From an uncultured Ruminococcus sp. (GTDB taxonomy: Bacteria > Bacillota > Clostridia > Oscillospirales > Acutalibacteraceae): DNA of 6,702 nucleotides. The stretch is taken from assembly GCA_902767285.1 (NCBI GenBank), contig CACXHC010000056.1:1-6702 (forward strand), given 5' to 3'. Shown here in pieces: positions 1 to 4,925 of this stretch (its first letter is position 1; each line of letters starts with the position of its first letter). The notes under the pieces are model-generated. The model was not told the DNA's origin. It searched no databases and was given only the letters and a program-made list of their open reading frames with translations. A program made the translations under genes and the position numbers.

Positions 1-22
1 ATTAAAGTTTTTTGGAAAGGGT

Positions 23-58
23 TTGGGAAAACCTTTTTTTCAAAAAAGGTTTTCCCAA
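23..58 (-). terminator. Intrinsic terminator-like perfect inverted repeat
   Basis: Bases 23-39 (TTGGGAAAACCTTTTTT) are the exact reverse complement of 42-58, with only two bases between them, giving a perfect 17-bp stem. It starts 55 bp past the stop codon of the leftward glycosyltransferase gene, so a 3' terminator or mRNA-stabilising hairpin is the natural reading. The tract after the stem on the minus strand is not a clean U-run (AACCCTTTCC), so termination may be imperfect, or the hairpin may be mainly a repeat element. Confidence 0.6.
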
Positions 59-90
59 GAAAGCTAATTTTTCAAGAAAGCCAATTTTTC
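57..90. repeat. 17-bp tandem duplication
   Basis: Two adjacent 17-bp copies (57-73 and 74-90) of AAGAAAGCYAATTTTTC differ at one base (T65 against C82). They lie between the stop codon of the glycosyltransferase gene and the perfect hairpin, and supply the two GCTTTCTT words of the modular repeat on the minus strand. Confidence 0.8.
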
Positions 91-112
91 ACAGCATCAG
101 AAAAAAGAAATC

Positions 113-1504
113 TTAGTCAACATTATATTCCGAAAAATCTATATCATCATCGATGTTATATTTTTTCATGAACTCCTCTATTATCTCGGCACTTAAACGC
201 TCGAACTCCTCTGAGTTAAGTTCTTCATCGTAATCATTCGGGATAATCAACGGCGATTTCATATTATCCACCGCATTTTTGACAATATCATAGACTCTGT
301 ATGCCGAATCCTTGTTGTTCAATCGCTCGCAGCTTTCCTTCATAGAACGAAGTCTTTCAGGATATTTCAGCAATTTGTAAACGGTTTCAGTGACAGTCGA
401 ATGTTTTTTGTCCGAAAGAATATTGTGAATTTTATCTTCTGTTGATGTGCGTATACTTATAGCAAGGTTGTTGCTTGTCAGATATTCCGTATTATCGGTT
501 TCCTGACCCGGTATGCCCTTAAAAAGAAGCATAGGCAAACACGCCGCCAAAGATTCAGTTACGGTAAGACCTCCGGGTTTTGTTATTATCAAATCCGAAA
601 TGTGCATATATTTATATACTTCGTCTGTAAAATAAATGAGCTTTGTTTTTTTGGTAAGTTTCATTTTTGTTTCACGGCGGAGTGTCGGATCTTCGTGCGT
701 CTCAAAATTGACCTGCGGACTGCCTACCCTCATGTCGGGATTATTCCTCAAAATATTGTTGAACGCATTGAAAAGCTTCTGATTTCGTCCCGTTATTACG
801 ATTACTTGAAAATCAATGTCGATTTCGTTCAGACTCTCGTATATTTTGAGAATATCGGTAACACCAAAACTTCCTGCCATGATAAGCACTGTTTGCAAAT
901 CGGGAGAAAATCCGAGTTCTTTCAGATGCTGGCTTTTGTTTTCGTCTTTTTCGAAAAATATCGGAGAAATCGGGATTCCTACCGGGTGAACGATATTTCG
1001 GTCAACCCCCAGTTTTTCGAGCTGATCTACCATCTCACTGCTCGAAACAACATACTCGCTTACTCCGGGATTTATGCAGGATGCGTGTGTTTTAAAATCC
1101 GTAACGATAGAAATAAGCGGAATGTTTGTTATTTTTTTCTCTTTTAGAGATGAACACATTATAGTCATAAATGGGTGAGTCGATACAATAACATCGGGTC
1201 TGAACTCAGCCAAAAGTGGAATTATCTTTTTTGCAAAATGAGTATTTGTTTTTTGCATAAATTTGTATGTGCTGTTGTCGCTGTCTGAGGCTCTGTACAT
1301 CAATCCATAAATATTTGGAATTTTGGTCGCCGAAAACTTGTATCCCTTTACTATTGCTTTACTGAAATAATGATTAACATACTCCAAGCCGTCAACAATA
1401 AGAACTTCGTTAGATGGGTCTTTTTCTTTTACGACAGCTTCAAAAGCTTCTGCCGCTCTCATGTGACCTCCGCCCGTTTTTGCCGACAGTATCAATATTT
1501 TCAT
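113..1504 (-). CDS. MGDG synthase/UgtP-like processive glycosyltransferase (GT28 type)
   Basis: A 463-residue protein of the family that transfers a sugar from UDP-glucose or UDP-galactose to diacylglycerol (plant MGD1, Bacillus UgtP) at the cytoplasmic face of the membrane. N-terminal acceptor domain: GGGH at 11-14, STHPF at 108-112, TDFKTH at 135-140. C-terminal nucleotide-sugar domain: AGSFG at 210-214, TGRN at 238-241, KPGGLTVTES at 309-318, PGQETDN at 332-338. These are the family's UDP-sugar-binding landmarks. There is no signal peptide or membrane helix, as expected for a peripheral enzyme. It is longer than the usual 370-390 residues because of a basic insert at about 252-290, between the TGRN strand and the KPGG region, and an acidic tail (420-463). 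The ATG at 1504 opens directly on the family's first strand (MKILILSAKTGGGH) and has an AAAGGAAG ribosome binding site at 1516-1523. It lies 25 bp after the LRR-dockerin gene with no terminator between, so co-transcription is likely. Family is secure; sugar and acceptor are not readable from sequence. Confidence 0.88.
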   Translation of the reverse strand: MKILILSAKTGGGHMRAAEAFEAVVKEKDPSNEVLIVDGLEYVNHYFSKAIVKGYKFSATKIPNIYGLMYRASDSDNSTYKFMQKTNTHFAKKIIPLLAEFRPDVIVSTHPFMTIMCSSLKEKKITNIPLISIVTDFKTHASCINPGVSEYVVSSSEMVDQLEKLGVDRNIVHPVGIPISPIFFEKDENKSQHLKELGFSPDLQTVLIMAGSFGVTDILKIYESLNEIDIDFQVIVITGRNQKLFNAFNNILRNNPDMRVGSPQVNFETHEDPTLRRETKMKLTKKTKLIYFTDEVYKYMHISDLIITKPGGLTVTESLAACLPMLLFKGIPGQETDNTEYLTSNNLAISIRTSTEDKIHNILSDKKHSTVTETVYKLLKYPERLRSMKESCERLNNKDSAYRVYDIVKNAVDNMKSPLIIPNDYDEELNSEEFERLSAEIIEEFMKKYNIDDDIDFSEYNVD

Positions 1505-1529
1505 TTTAGATTGTTCTTCCTTTCGTTAG

Positions 1530-3014
1530 CTATTCCAAATCTTGCATACCGGCACTCACTCTTAAAAGAATAAGTGCATCACTGGCTGTAAGATCTCCGT
1601 CTTTGTCTACATCTGCTATGGATTTTTTCTCGTCTGTAACTTCTTCCAGCCCTACACTCAATCTAAGAACTATGAGTGCATCGCTTGCGGTGATTTGCTC
1701 GTCATTGTCCATATCCCCGAGTTTTTTTTCAACGGGTTTTGGAGTTTCCAGTGTATCTTTTGTATCTTTGTTTTCGGAATCTGTTTCTGAATCTGAATCT
1801 GAATCCGTTTCTGTATCGGAATCCGTTTGAGTGTCAGACTCTGTTTCTGTTTCTGTATCGGAATCTGAATCTGTTTTAGTGTCGGACTCCGTTTGAGTAT
1901 CCGTATCTGAATCGGAGTCTGTTTGAGTGTCGGACTCGATTTCTATTTCTGTATTTGTATCGGAATCCGAATCTGTTTGAGTATCTGATTCAGGTTCAAT
2001 AGGTGTTTCGATTTTTATTTCCGAATCTGTATCCGAATCTGTTTGGGTGTCGGACTCCGTTTCTGTATCCGAGTTCGAATCTGTTTGAGTATCGGATTCA
2101 GGTTCAACAGGCGTTTCGATTTTTATTTCCGAATCTGTTTCCGTGTCTGAATCTGTTTCTGTTTCGGTGTCCGACTCTGTTTCCGTATCCGAATATGTTT
2201 CAGAATCTGTATCCGAGTCTATTTCCGAGTCTATTTCCGAATCTGTTTCCGAGTCTATTTCCGAGTCTATTTCCGAATCTATTTCCGAATCTGTATCTGA
2301 ATCAGTATCCGAATTTATTTGAATATCCGAATCTGCGGGCTTTGGAATAACCGATTTTTTTATATCGTTGTTGATTGCGTACTGCTCCGCATACGAACCC
2401 TCAACACATTTGATATTTACAAAGGGACAGCCGTCAAAAACGAAATCTCCCATAAATTGGACACTTTCGGGAATAATCACTGTTTCCAAAAACATACACT
2501 CTTCAAAAGCGGCTTCTTCGATAGTTGTAACTTTATCCGGAATAATTAATTGCTCTATGGATTTGCAATACCCGAAAGCCTGCTTACCTATATAATTTAA
2601 ATTTTCGGAAAAAATCACATTAGCCAAAGATAAACAATCGGCAAACGCTGCCTCGCCTATTGACAAAACGCTGTCGGGAATTATTATGTTTTCTAAAGAG
2701 GAACACCCGTAAAAAGCAACGTCATCTATAAGAGTAACCGTTTCGGGAATAATTACTTCTTCCAAAAAATCACACTGATAGAACGCCCCTTCGTCTATTT
2801 CCGTAACCGTATAACCGTCTATTGTATCGGGAATTATTAACAATTTCGAGTTTCCGTTATATGCGGTTATTTTTACGGAATTTTCATCAATAATATTGTA
2901 CTCGTAATCACCGTAAATATTGACGTTCTCGTTTTCGATGCCTAATGCCGTAACCATCGGCACAGTGACAACAATCATAAATGCAAGAACAAATGAGAGC
3001 AGTCTTTTTTTCAC
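1530..3014 (-). CDS. Secreted BspA-type leucine-rich repeat protein with acidic linker and C-terminal type I dockerin
   Basis: A 494-residue exported modular protein. Residues 1-23 form a signal peptide (MKKR, hydrophobic core, probable cut after VTA). A short lead-in (31-68) precedes six BspA-type LRR_5 repeats at 69-206, each exactly 23 residues, with Cys at position 13 of each (81, 104, 127, 150, 173, 196) and IIP near the repeat ends. Residues 228-424 are a low-complexity linker almost entirely of Ser, Thr, Asp and Glu. Residues 432-492 are a dockerin with two calcium loops: D434-D436-D438-T442-D445, and D468-D470-D472-G473-T476-D479. Dockerins bind cohesin modules on scaffoldins or the cell surface, so the protein is probably displayed through a cohesin partner; none is in this window. 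BspA-type repeats are usually linked to adhesion or protein binding. The start codon is GTG at 3014, 9 bases after AAAGGGG (3024-3030), and opens exactly on the signal peptide. In the first loop the usual Gly after the third Asp is Glu439. It has its own promoter and precedes the glycosyltransferase gene by 25 bp. Ligand unknown. Confidence 0.9.
   Translation of the reverse strand: MKKRLLSFVLAFMIVVTVPMVTALGIENENVNIYGDYEYNIIDENSVKITAYNGNSKLLIIPDTIDGYTVTEIDEGAFYQCDFLEEVIIPETVTLIDDVAFYGCSSLENIIIPDSVLSIGEAAFADCLSLANVIFSENLNYIGKQAFGYCKSIEQLIIPDKVTTIEEAAFEECMFLETVIIPESVQFMGDFVFDGCPFVNIKCVEGSYAEQYAINNDIKKSVIPKPADSDIQINSDTDSDTDSEIDSEIDSEIDSETDSEIDSEIDSDTDSETYSDTETESDTETETDSDTETDSEIKIETPVEPESDTQTDSNSDTETESDTQTDSDTDSEIKIETPIEPESDTQTDSDSDTNTEIEIESDTQTDSDSDTDTQTESDTKTDSDSDTETETESDTQTDSDTETDSDSDSETDSENKDTKDTLETPKPVEKKLGDMDNDEQITASDALIVLRLSVGLEEVTDEKKSIADVDKDGDLTASDALILLRVSAGMQDLE
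1539..1721 (-). other. Dockerin type I module (two calcium-binding loops)
   Basis: Codons 432-492 encode two related segments offset by 34 residues. Each has a DxDxDxxxTASDALxxLR pattern: Asp at loop positions 1, 3, 5 and 12, followed by a helix. Positions 10 and 11 of the loop, which set cohesin specificity in characterised dockerins, are Ala-Ser in both halves. That near symmetry would allow the dual binding mode known for type I dockerins (family knowledge). The module ends two residues before the stop. Confidence 0.88.
1968..2138 (-). repeat. 63-bp direct repeat with 108-bp period inside the linker
   Basis: Bases 1968-2030 and 2076-2138 match over 63 bp with three differences. Two are synonymous; the third changes Val303 to Ile in the other copy. 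The 108-bp offset is 36 codons and duplicates the only non-acidic island of the linker, EIKIETP(V/I)EPESDTQTDS, at residues 296-313 and 332-349. Confidence 0.85.
2218..2289 (-). repeat. 12-bp tandem array in the linker
   Basis: Six consecutive copies of TCTRTTTCCGAR (plus-strand reading) start at 2218, 2230, 2242, 2254, 2266 and 2278. They encode the SEID/SETD tetrapeptide around residues 243-266. Near identity at the DNA level, unlike the rest of the linker, points to recent slippage or recombination. Copy-number change would stay in frame. Confidence 0.85.
2397..2810 (-). other. Six 23-residue BspA-type leucine-rich repeats
   Basis: Codons 69-206 divide exactly into six repeats starting at residues 69, 92, 115, 138, 161 and 184. 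The pattern is xVxxIxxxAFxxCxxLxxVIIPx. The Cys, the AF pair and the terminal IIP are best kept in repeats 1-5. The sixth (residues 184-206) drifts, and is followed by YAEQYAINND, a typical end cap for this family. Confidence 0.9.
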
Positions 3015-3049
3015 AAAAAAAATCCCCTTTGCAATTTATTGTTTACTTA

Positions 3050-3086
3050 ATGAGTAATTTTTTTATATTTTTGATTTTATACTCAT
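3050..3086 (-). promoter_or_regulatory. Possible hairpin in the LRR-dockerin mRNA leader
   Basis: ATGAGTA at 3050-3056 and TACTCAT at 3080-3086 are perfect 7-bp inverted repeats, 23 bases apart, inside the roughly 75-nt untranslated leader. The rest of the leader is A/T-rich with no recognisable riboswitch core. Weak evidence; it could be chance in AT-rich DNA. Confidence 0.25.
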
Positions 3087-3096
3087 CTCAGATTTA

Positions 3097-3125
3097 ATTA
3101 TAACATCTTTTTTTGAATTAAGCAA
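3097..3125 (-). promoter_or_regulatory. Sigma-A-type extended -10 promoter for the LRR-dockerin gene
   Basis: On the minus strand, a perfect TATAAT lies at 3102-3097, preceded by TGT to make an extended -10. A weak -35, TTGCTT, lies at 3125-3120 with 17-bp spacing. Transcription would start near 3090, leaving a leader of about 75 nt before the GTG at 3014. The promoter sits just past the HtrA terminator, so the LRR gene and the glycosyltransferase gene form a separate unit from HtrA. Confidence 0.65.
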
Positions 3126-3133
3126 CAAAATTA

Positions 3134-3160
3134 CTCCCCGAAAATAATTTTTTCGGGGAG
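3134..3160 (-). terminator. Intrinsic terminator after the HtrA gene
   Basis: CTCCCCGAAAA (3134-3144) pairs with TTTTCGGGGAG (3150-3160), an 11-bp stem with a five-base loop. On the minus strand it is followed by TAATTTTGTT. It begins 26 bp past the HtrA stop codon and separates that gene from the LRR-dockerin unit. Confidence 0.8.
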
Positions 3161-3186
3161 CTAAAAGAAATTAAGAAAGTAGGAAA

Positions 3187-4719
3187 TTAATTGTTGTCAT
3201 CTGTCGCAAAATCGCCCTTTGACATAAGCGTTGCAGTTATTTCTATTTCGTGGAGGTCGCCTCTTGTGTCGCTTCTGGTAACCGAAATTTTAACTTTGTC
3301 GCCGGATTTATGCTTTTCGAGTATAGCCTGCAAGCTCTCCATGCTGTCGCACTCTTCGCCGTCTATCGCCGTGATTATGTCGCCCGCCTGAACTCCTGCC
3401 ATAAGTGCCGGAGAATCACTTACAATACGGCTTACATATACACCCTTAGGCCATCCGAAACGCTCTTGATAAGAATCCGGTACGCTTTGACCGTAAATTC
3501 CGAGATATGCTTTTTGGTCATCAGAAATATAATCATCGCTCATAAGCTCTTCAATTATGGGTTCTGCTTTTGATATAGGAATGGCGTAGCCCGTACCCTC
3601 AACCGAAGTATCGGAATATTTAGCCGAGTTTATGCCTATTACTTCGCCTTTTATATTGAGCAAAGCACCGCCGCTGTTACCGGGATTTATTGCAGCATCT
3701 GTTTGAATAAGAGTCATTGTTCTGTCGGAAATTTGAACTTCTCTGTTCAACGCACTTATATATCCGACAGTTACCGACTGACCGAAACCGAGCGAGTTGC
3801 CGATTGCAATTGCGGATTCGCCAAGTTTAAGGTCATCGGAATTTCCCAAAACAGCAACTTTGATTTTGCTCAAGGTGTCGGCACTTATGTTGGCAATATC
3901 AACCGAAACAACAGCGAGGTCATTGTCTGCCGAAGTACCTTTTATAACGGCATCACAACTTTCGCCGTCAATAAACTGAACAGCGATTTTTGTTGCTCCG
4001 CTGACAACGTGATTATTTGTAACAACTAGCAGTTGAGTATCGTTTTGAGCTATTATTATTCCCGAACCGCTGGAGCTTACTTCATAAGTCTGCGGATAGC
4101 TTTCGCCATAAAAATACTCAAAAAACGAACCATAGTTATTTGAAATTTTCTGCTCTGAAACAACATTTATAGAAACCATAGACGGCATAGCCTGTTCGAC
4201 AACATCTGTTATTGTAGAGGAAATTTTTGTATTGTCTTGAGTAAGATTTATCGATGTTCCGTTTGCGATTGCCTGAGATGATGTATTCGTTGTCGGAGCG
4301 TTTGTGGATACACTTGATGTTTCGACTTTTCCGGAATTATAAACTGCTCCGGCATAGAACGAACCGCCCGAAATTACAAGAGCCGCACATATTGCCGCTA
4401 CCGACACCGCCCATTTTTTGCCGTTACTCTTTTTAGCTTTTTGCGAAGGTGTTTGAAAATCCTCTATTGTATAGGGATTAACTTTTTTTGGAGCGGGAGC
4501 AGGTTCTGTATTTTCCGCACTGTCGATATTAAAGAATGTATCATCAATATTATTTTCTGCCGGACGAGTGTAGACGTTCTTTTCTTCGGGAGTATCTGCG
4601 ATTGTCGGCTGTACTGTTTCAATTTCAATATTATCGTTTTTATTTTCAACTTCAAATTCTTTCATTTCGTTTCCCTCCAAGTTACAATTCAAACCGAGAT
4701 TTTTTTCGTTTTCGTTCAT
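3187..4719 (-). CDS. Membrane-anchored HtrA/DegP-like serine protease with one PDZ domain
   Basis: A 510-residue S1C-family protease that degrades or refolds damaged exported proteins at the outer face of the membrane. Numbered from the ATG at 4719: an acidic, low-complexity cytoplasmic N-terminus (1-95); a basic KKSNGKK stretch and a single membrane anchor at about 103-127 (type II topology); a Ser/Thr-rich linker; a trypsin-like domain with catalytic His237 (NNHVV), Asp267 (DNDLAV) and Ser349 (GNSGG, after DAAINPG); and one PDZ domain at about 403-497 (YLGI, GVYV, SPALMAGVQAGDIITAIDG). This is the usual layout of Bacillus HtrA/HtrB/YycK-type proteins, slightly long because of the N-terminus. 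An ATG at 4734 is in frame, but the GGAGG ribosome binding site (4728-4732) lies inside its first codons and is correctly spaced for the ATG at 4719, so I use 4719. A second strong site favours an in-frame ATG at 4665. The gene is monocistronic, with its own terminator, and divergent from the DUF1846 gene. Confidence 0.93.
   Translation of the reverse strand: MNENEKNLGLNCNLEGNEMKEFEVENKNDNIEIETVQPTIADTPEEKNVYTRPAENNIDDTFFNIDSAENTEPAPAPKKVNPYTIEDFQTPSQKAKKSNGKKWAVSVAAICAALVISGGSFYAGAVYNSGKVETSSVSTNAPTTNTSSQAIANGTSINLTQDNTKISSTITDVVEQAMPSMVSINVVSEQKISNNYGSFFEYFYGESYPQTYEVSSSGSGIIIAQNDTQLLVVTNNHVVSGATKIAVQFIDGESCDAVIKGTSADNDLAVVSVDIANISADTLSKIKVAVLGNSDDLKLGESAIAIGNSLGFGQSVTVGYISALNREVQISDRTMTLIQTDAAINPGNSGGALLNIKGEVIGINSAKYSDTSVEGTGYAIPISKAEPIIEELMSDDYISDDQKAYLGIYGQSVPDSYQERFGWPKGVYVSRIVSDSPALMAGVQAGDIITAIDGEECDSMESLQAILEKHKSGDKVKISVTRSDTRGDLHEIEITATLMSKGDFATDDNN
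4673..4678 (-). promoter_or_regulatory. Second strong ribosome binding site within the HtrA gene
   Basis: GGAGGG on the minus strand lies 7 bases before an in-frame ATG at 4665 (MKEFEVENK). It is as good as the upstream site and would give a protein 18 residues shorter, still with the complete anchor, protease and PDZ domains. Confidence 0.55.
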
Positions 4720-4727
4720 GATTTCAG

Positions 4728-4732
4728 CCTCC
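4728..4732 (-). promoter_or_regulatory. Ribosome binding site fixing the HtrA start at 4719
   Basis: GGAGG on the minus strand, 8 bases before the ATG at 4719. It overlaps the upstream in-frame ATG at 4734, which therefore cannot use it. Confidence 0.75.
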
Positions 4733-4760
4733 ATATTTGCTTTATTTATTTTGTGATTTT

Positions 4761-4788
4761 ATTATATCTCTCATACTTAAAAACAACC
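4761..4788 (-). promoter_or_regulatory. Probable -10 region of the HtrA promoter
   Basis: A perfect minus-strand TATAAT lies at 4766-4761, which would place the start of transcription about 35 nt before the ATG at 4719. No good -35 is seen: GGTTGT (4788-4783, spacing 16) is poor, and TTGTTT (4786-4781) is too close. An activator or an alternative start is possible. Confidence 0.45.
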
Positions 4789-4811
4789 TTAATTTTTACT
4801 TAAAAATAAAA

Positions 4812-4829
4812 TTAAAAAAATTTTTTTAA
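4812..4829. other. A-tract/T-tract palindrome between the divergent promoters
   Basis: TTAAAAAAATTTTTTTAA is a perfect 18-bp palindrome between the HtrA and DUF1846 promoters, about 28 bp upstream of the rightward -35. Such tracts are bent and can act as UP elements for RNA polymerase; a role here is inference. Confidence 0.4.
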
Positions 4830-4856
4830 AAATGGGTTAAACTTATGAAAATGTCG

Positions 4857-4886
4857 TTGATTTAAGTTTGATATTTGTGATATAAT
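4857..4886 (+). promoter_or_regulatory. Near-consensus sigma-A promoter for the DUF1846 gene
   Basis: TTGATT (-35, 4857-4862), an 18-bp spacer, then TGA directly before TATAAT (4881-4886), giving an extended -10. Transcription should begin at about 4892-4894. That falls on the upstream in-frame ATG at 4893, and so argues for translation from the ATG at 4926. A 7-bp inverted repeat, AAACTTA (4839-4845) and TAAGTTT (4863-4869), brackets the -35 and might be an operator; this is weak. Confidence 0.75.
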
Positions 4887-4911
4887 GGACTCATGTATTT
4901 TTTTGAAAAAA

Positions 4912-4917
4912 AGAGAG
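4912..4917 (+). promoter_or_regulatory. Ribosome binding site for the ATG at 4926
   Basis: AGAGAG, a modest Shine-Dalgarno sequence, lies 8 bases before the ATG at 4926 and downstream of the alternative ATG at 4893. It supports the shorter protein. Confidence 0.55.
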
Positions 4918-4925
4918 TGTTTCTG

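Larger units (their letters stand above)
1..90 (-). repeat. Modular hairpin repeat downstream of the glycosyltransferase gene
   Basis: Read on the minus strand, this stretch is a chain of short modules: two copies of GCTTTCTT (74-81 and 57-64), a GGG...CCC palindrome (25-56), AAACCC (19-24), TTTCC (14-18) and a closing AAAAAACTTTAAT (1-13). The same order of modules (GCTTTCTT, GGG-palindrome-CCC, AAACCC, later an A-run followed by CTTT) recurs on the plus strand at 6499-6627. Two members of one dispersed intergenic repeat family are therefore likely. The modules are seen directly; common origin is inference. The element begins at the window edge and may extend further left. Confidence 0.6.
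1743..2333 (-). repeat. Coding low-complexity repeat: Ser/Thr-Asp/Glu linker
   Basis: About 197 codons (residues 228-424) encode alternating S/T with D/E, such as SDTDSDTDSE and SDTETE, with few other residues. The DNA is a degenerate hexamer repeat with mixed Ser and Thr codons, so most of it is an old expansion kept under selection for protein composition. Two younger layers lie inside it: a 12-bp tandem array (2218-2289) and a 108-bp-spaced duplication (1968-2138). The long, strongly acidic, probably extended linker separates the LRR head from the dockerin. Confidence 0.9.

Noticed and set aside
602..1147. 181-codon open frame on the plus strand
   Set aside because: Lies wholly antisense to the glycosyltransferase, whose motifs are unmistakable; its translation is Phe/Tyr/Cys-rich without any recognisable motif.
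2003..2350. Plus-strand open frame with FPNLFPSLFPNL repeats
   Set aside because: It is the antisense reading of the S/T-D/E linker; the repetition is inherited from the real coding repeat on the minus strand.
3015..3096. Riboswitch or attenuator in the LRR-dockerin leader
   Set aside because: Only one 7-bp AT-rich inverted repeat is present; no known aptamer core and no terminator-antiterminator pair is visible.
4464..4655. 63-codon minus-strand frame inside the HtrA N-terminal region
   Set aside because: It is a shifted reading of the Asn/Glu/Lys-rich cytoplasmic segment of HtrA, which is intact in its own frame.
4893..4925. Upstream ATG as the start of the DUF1846 protein
   Set aside because: It sits at the predicted transcription start and has no ribosome binding site, whereas the ATG at 4926 has one and begins on the family-typical sequence.
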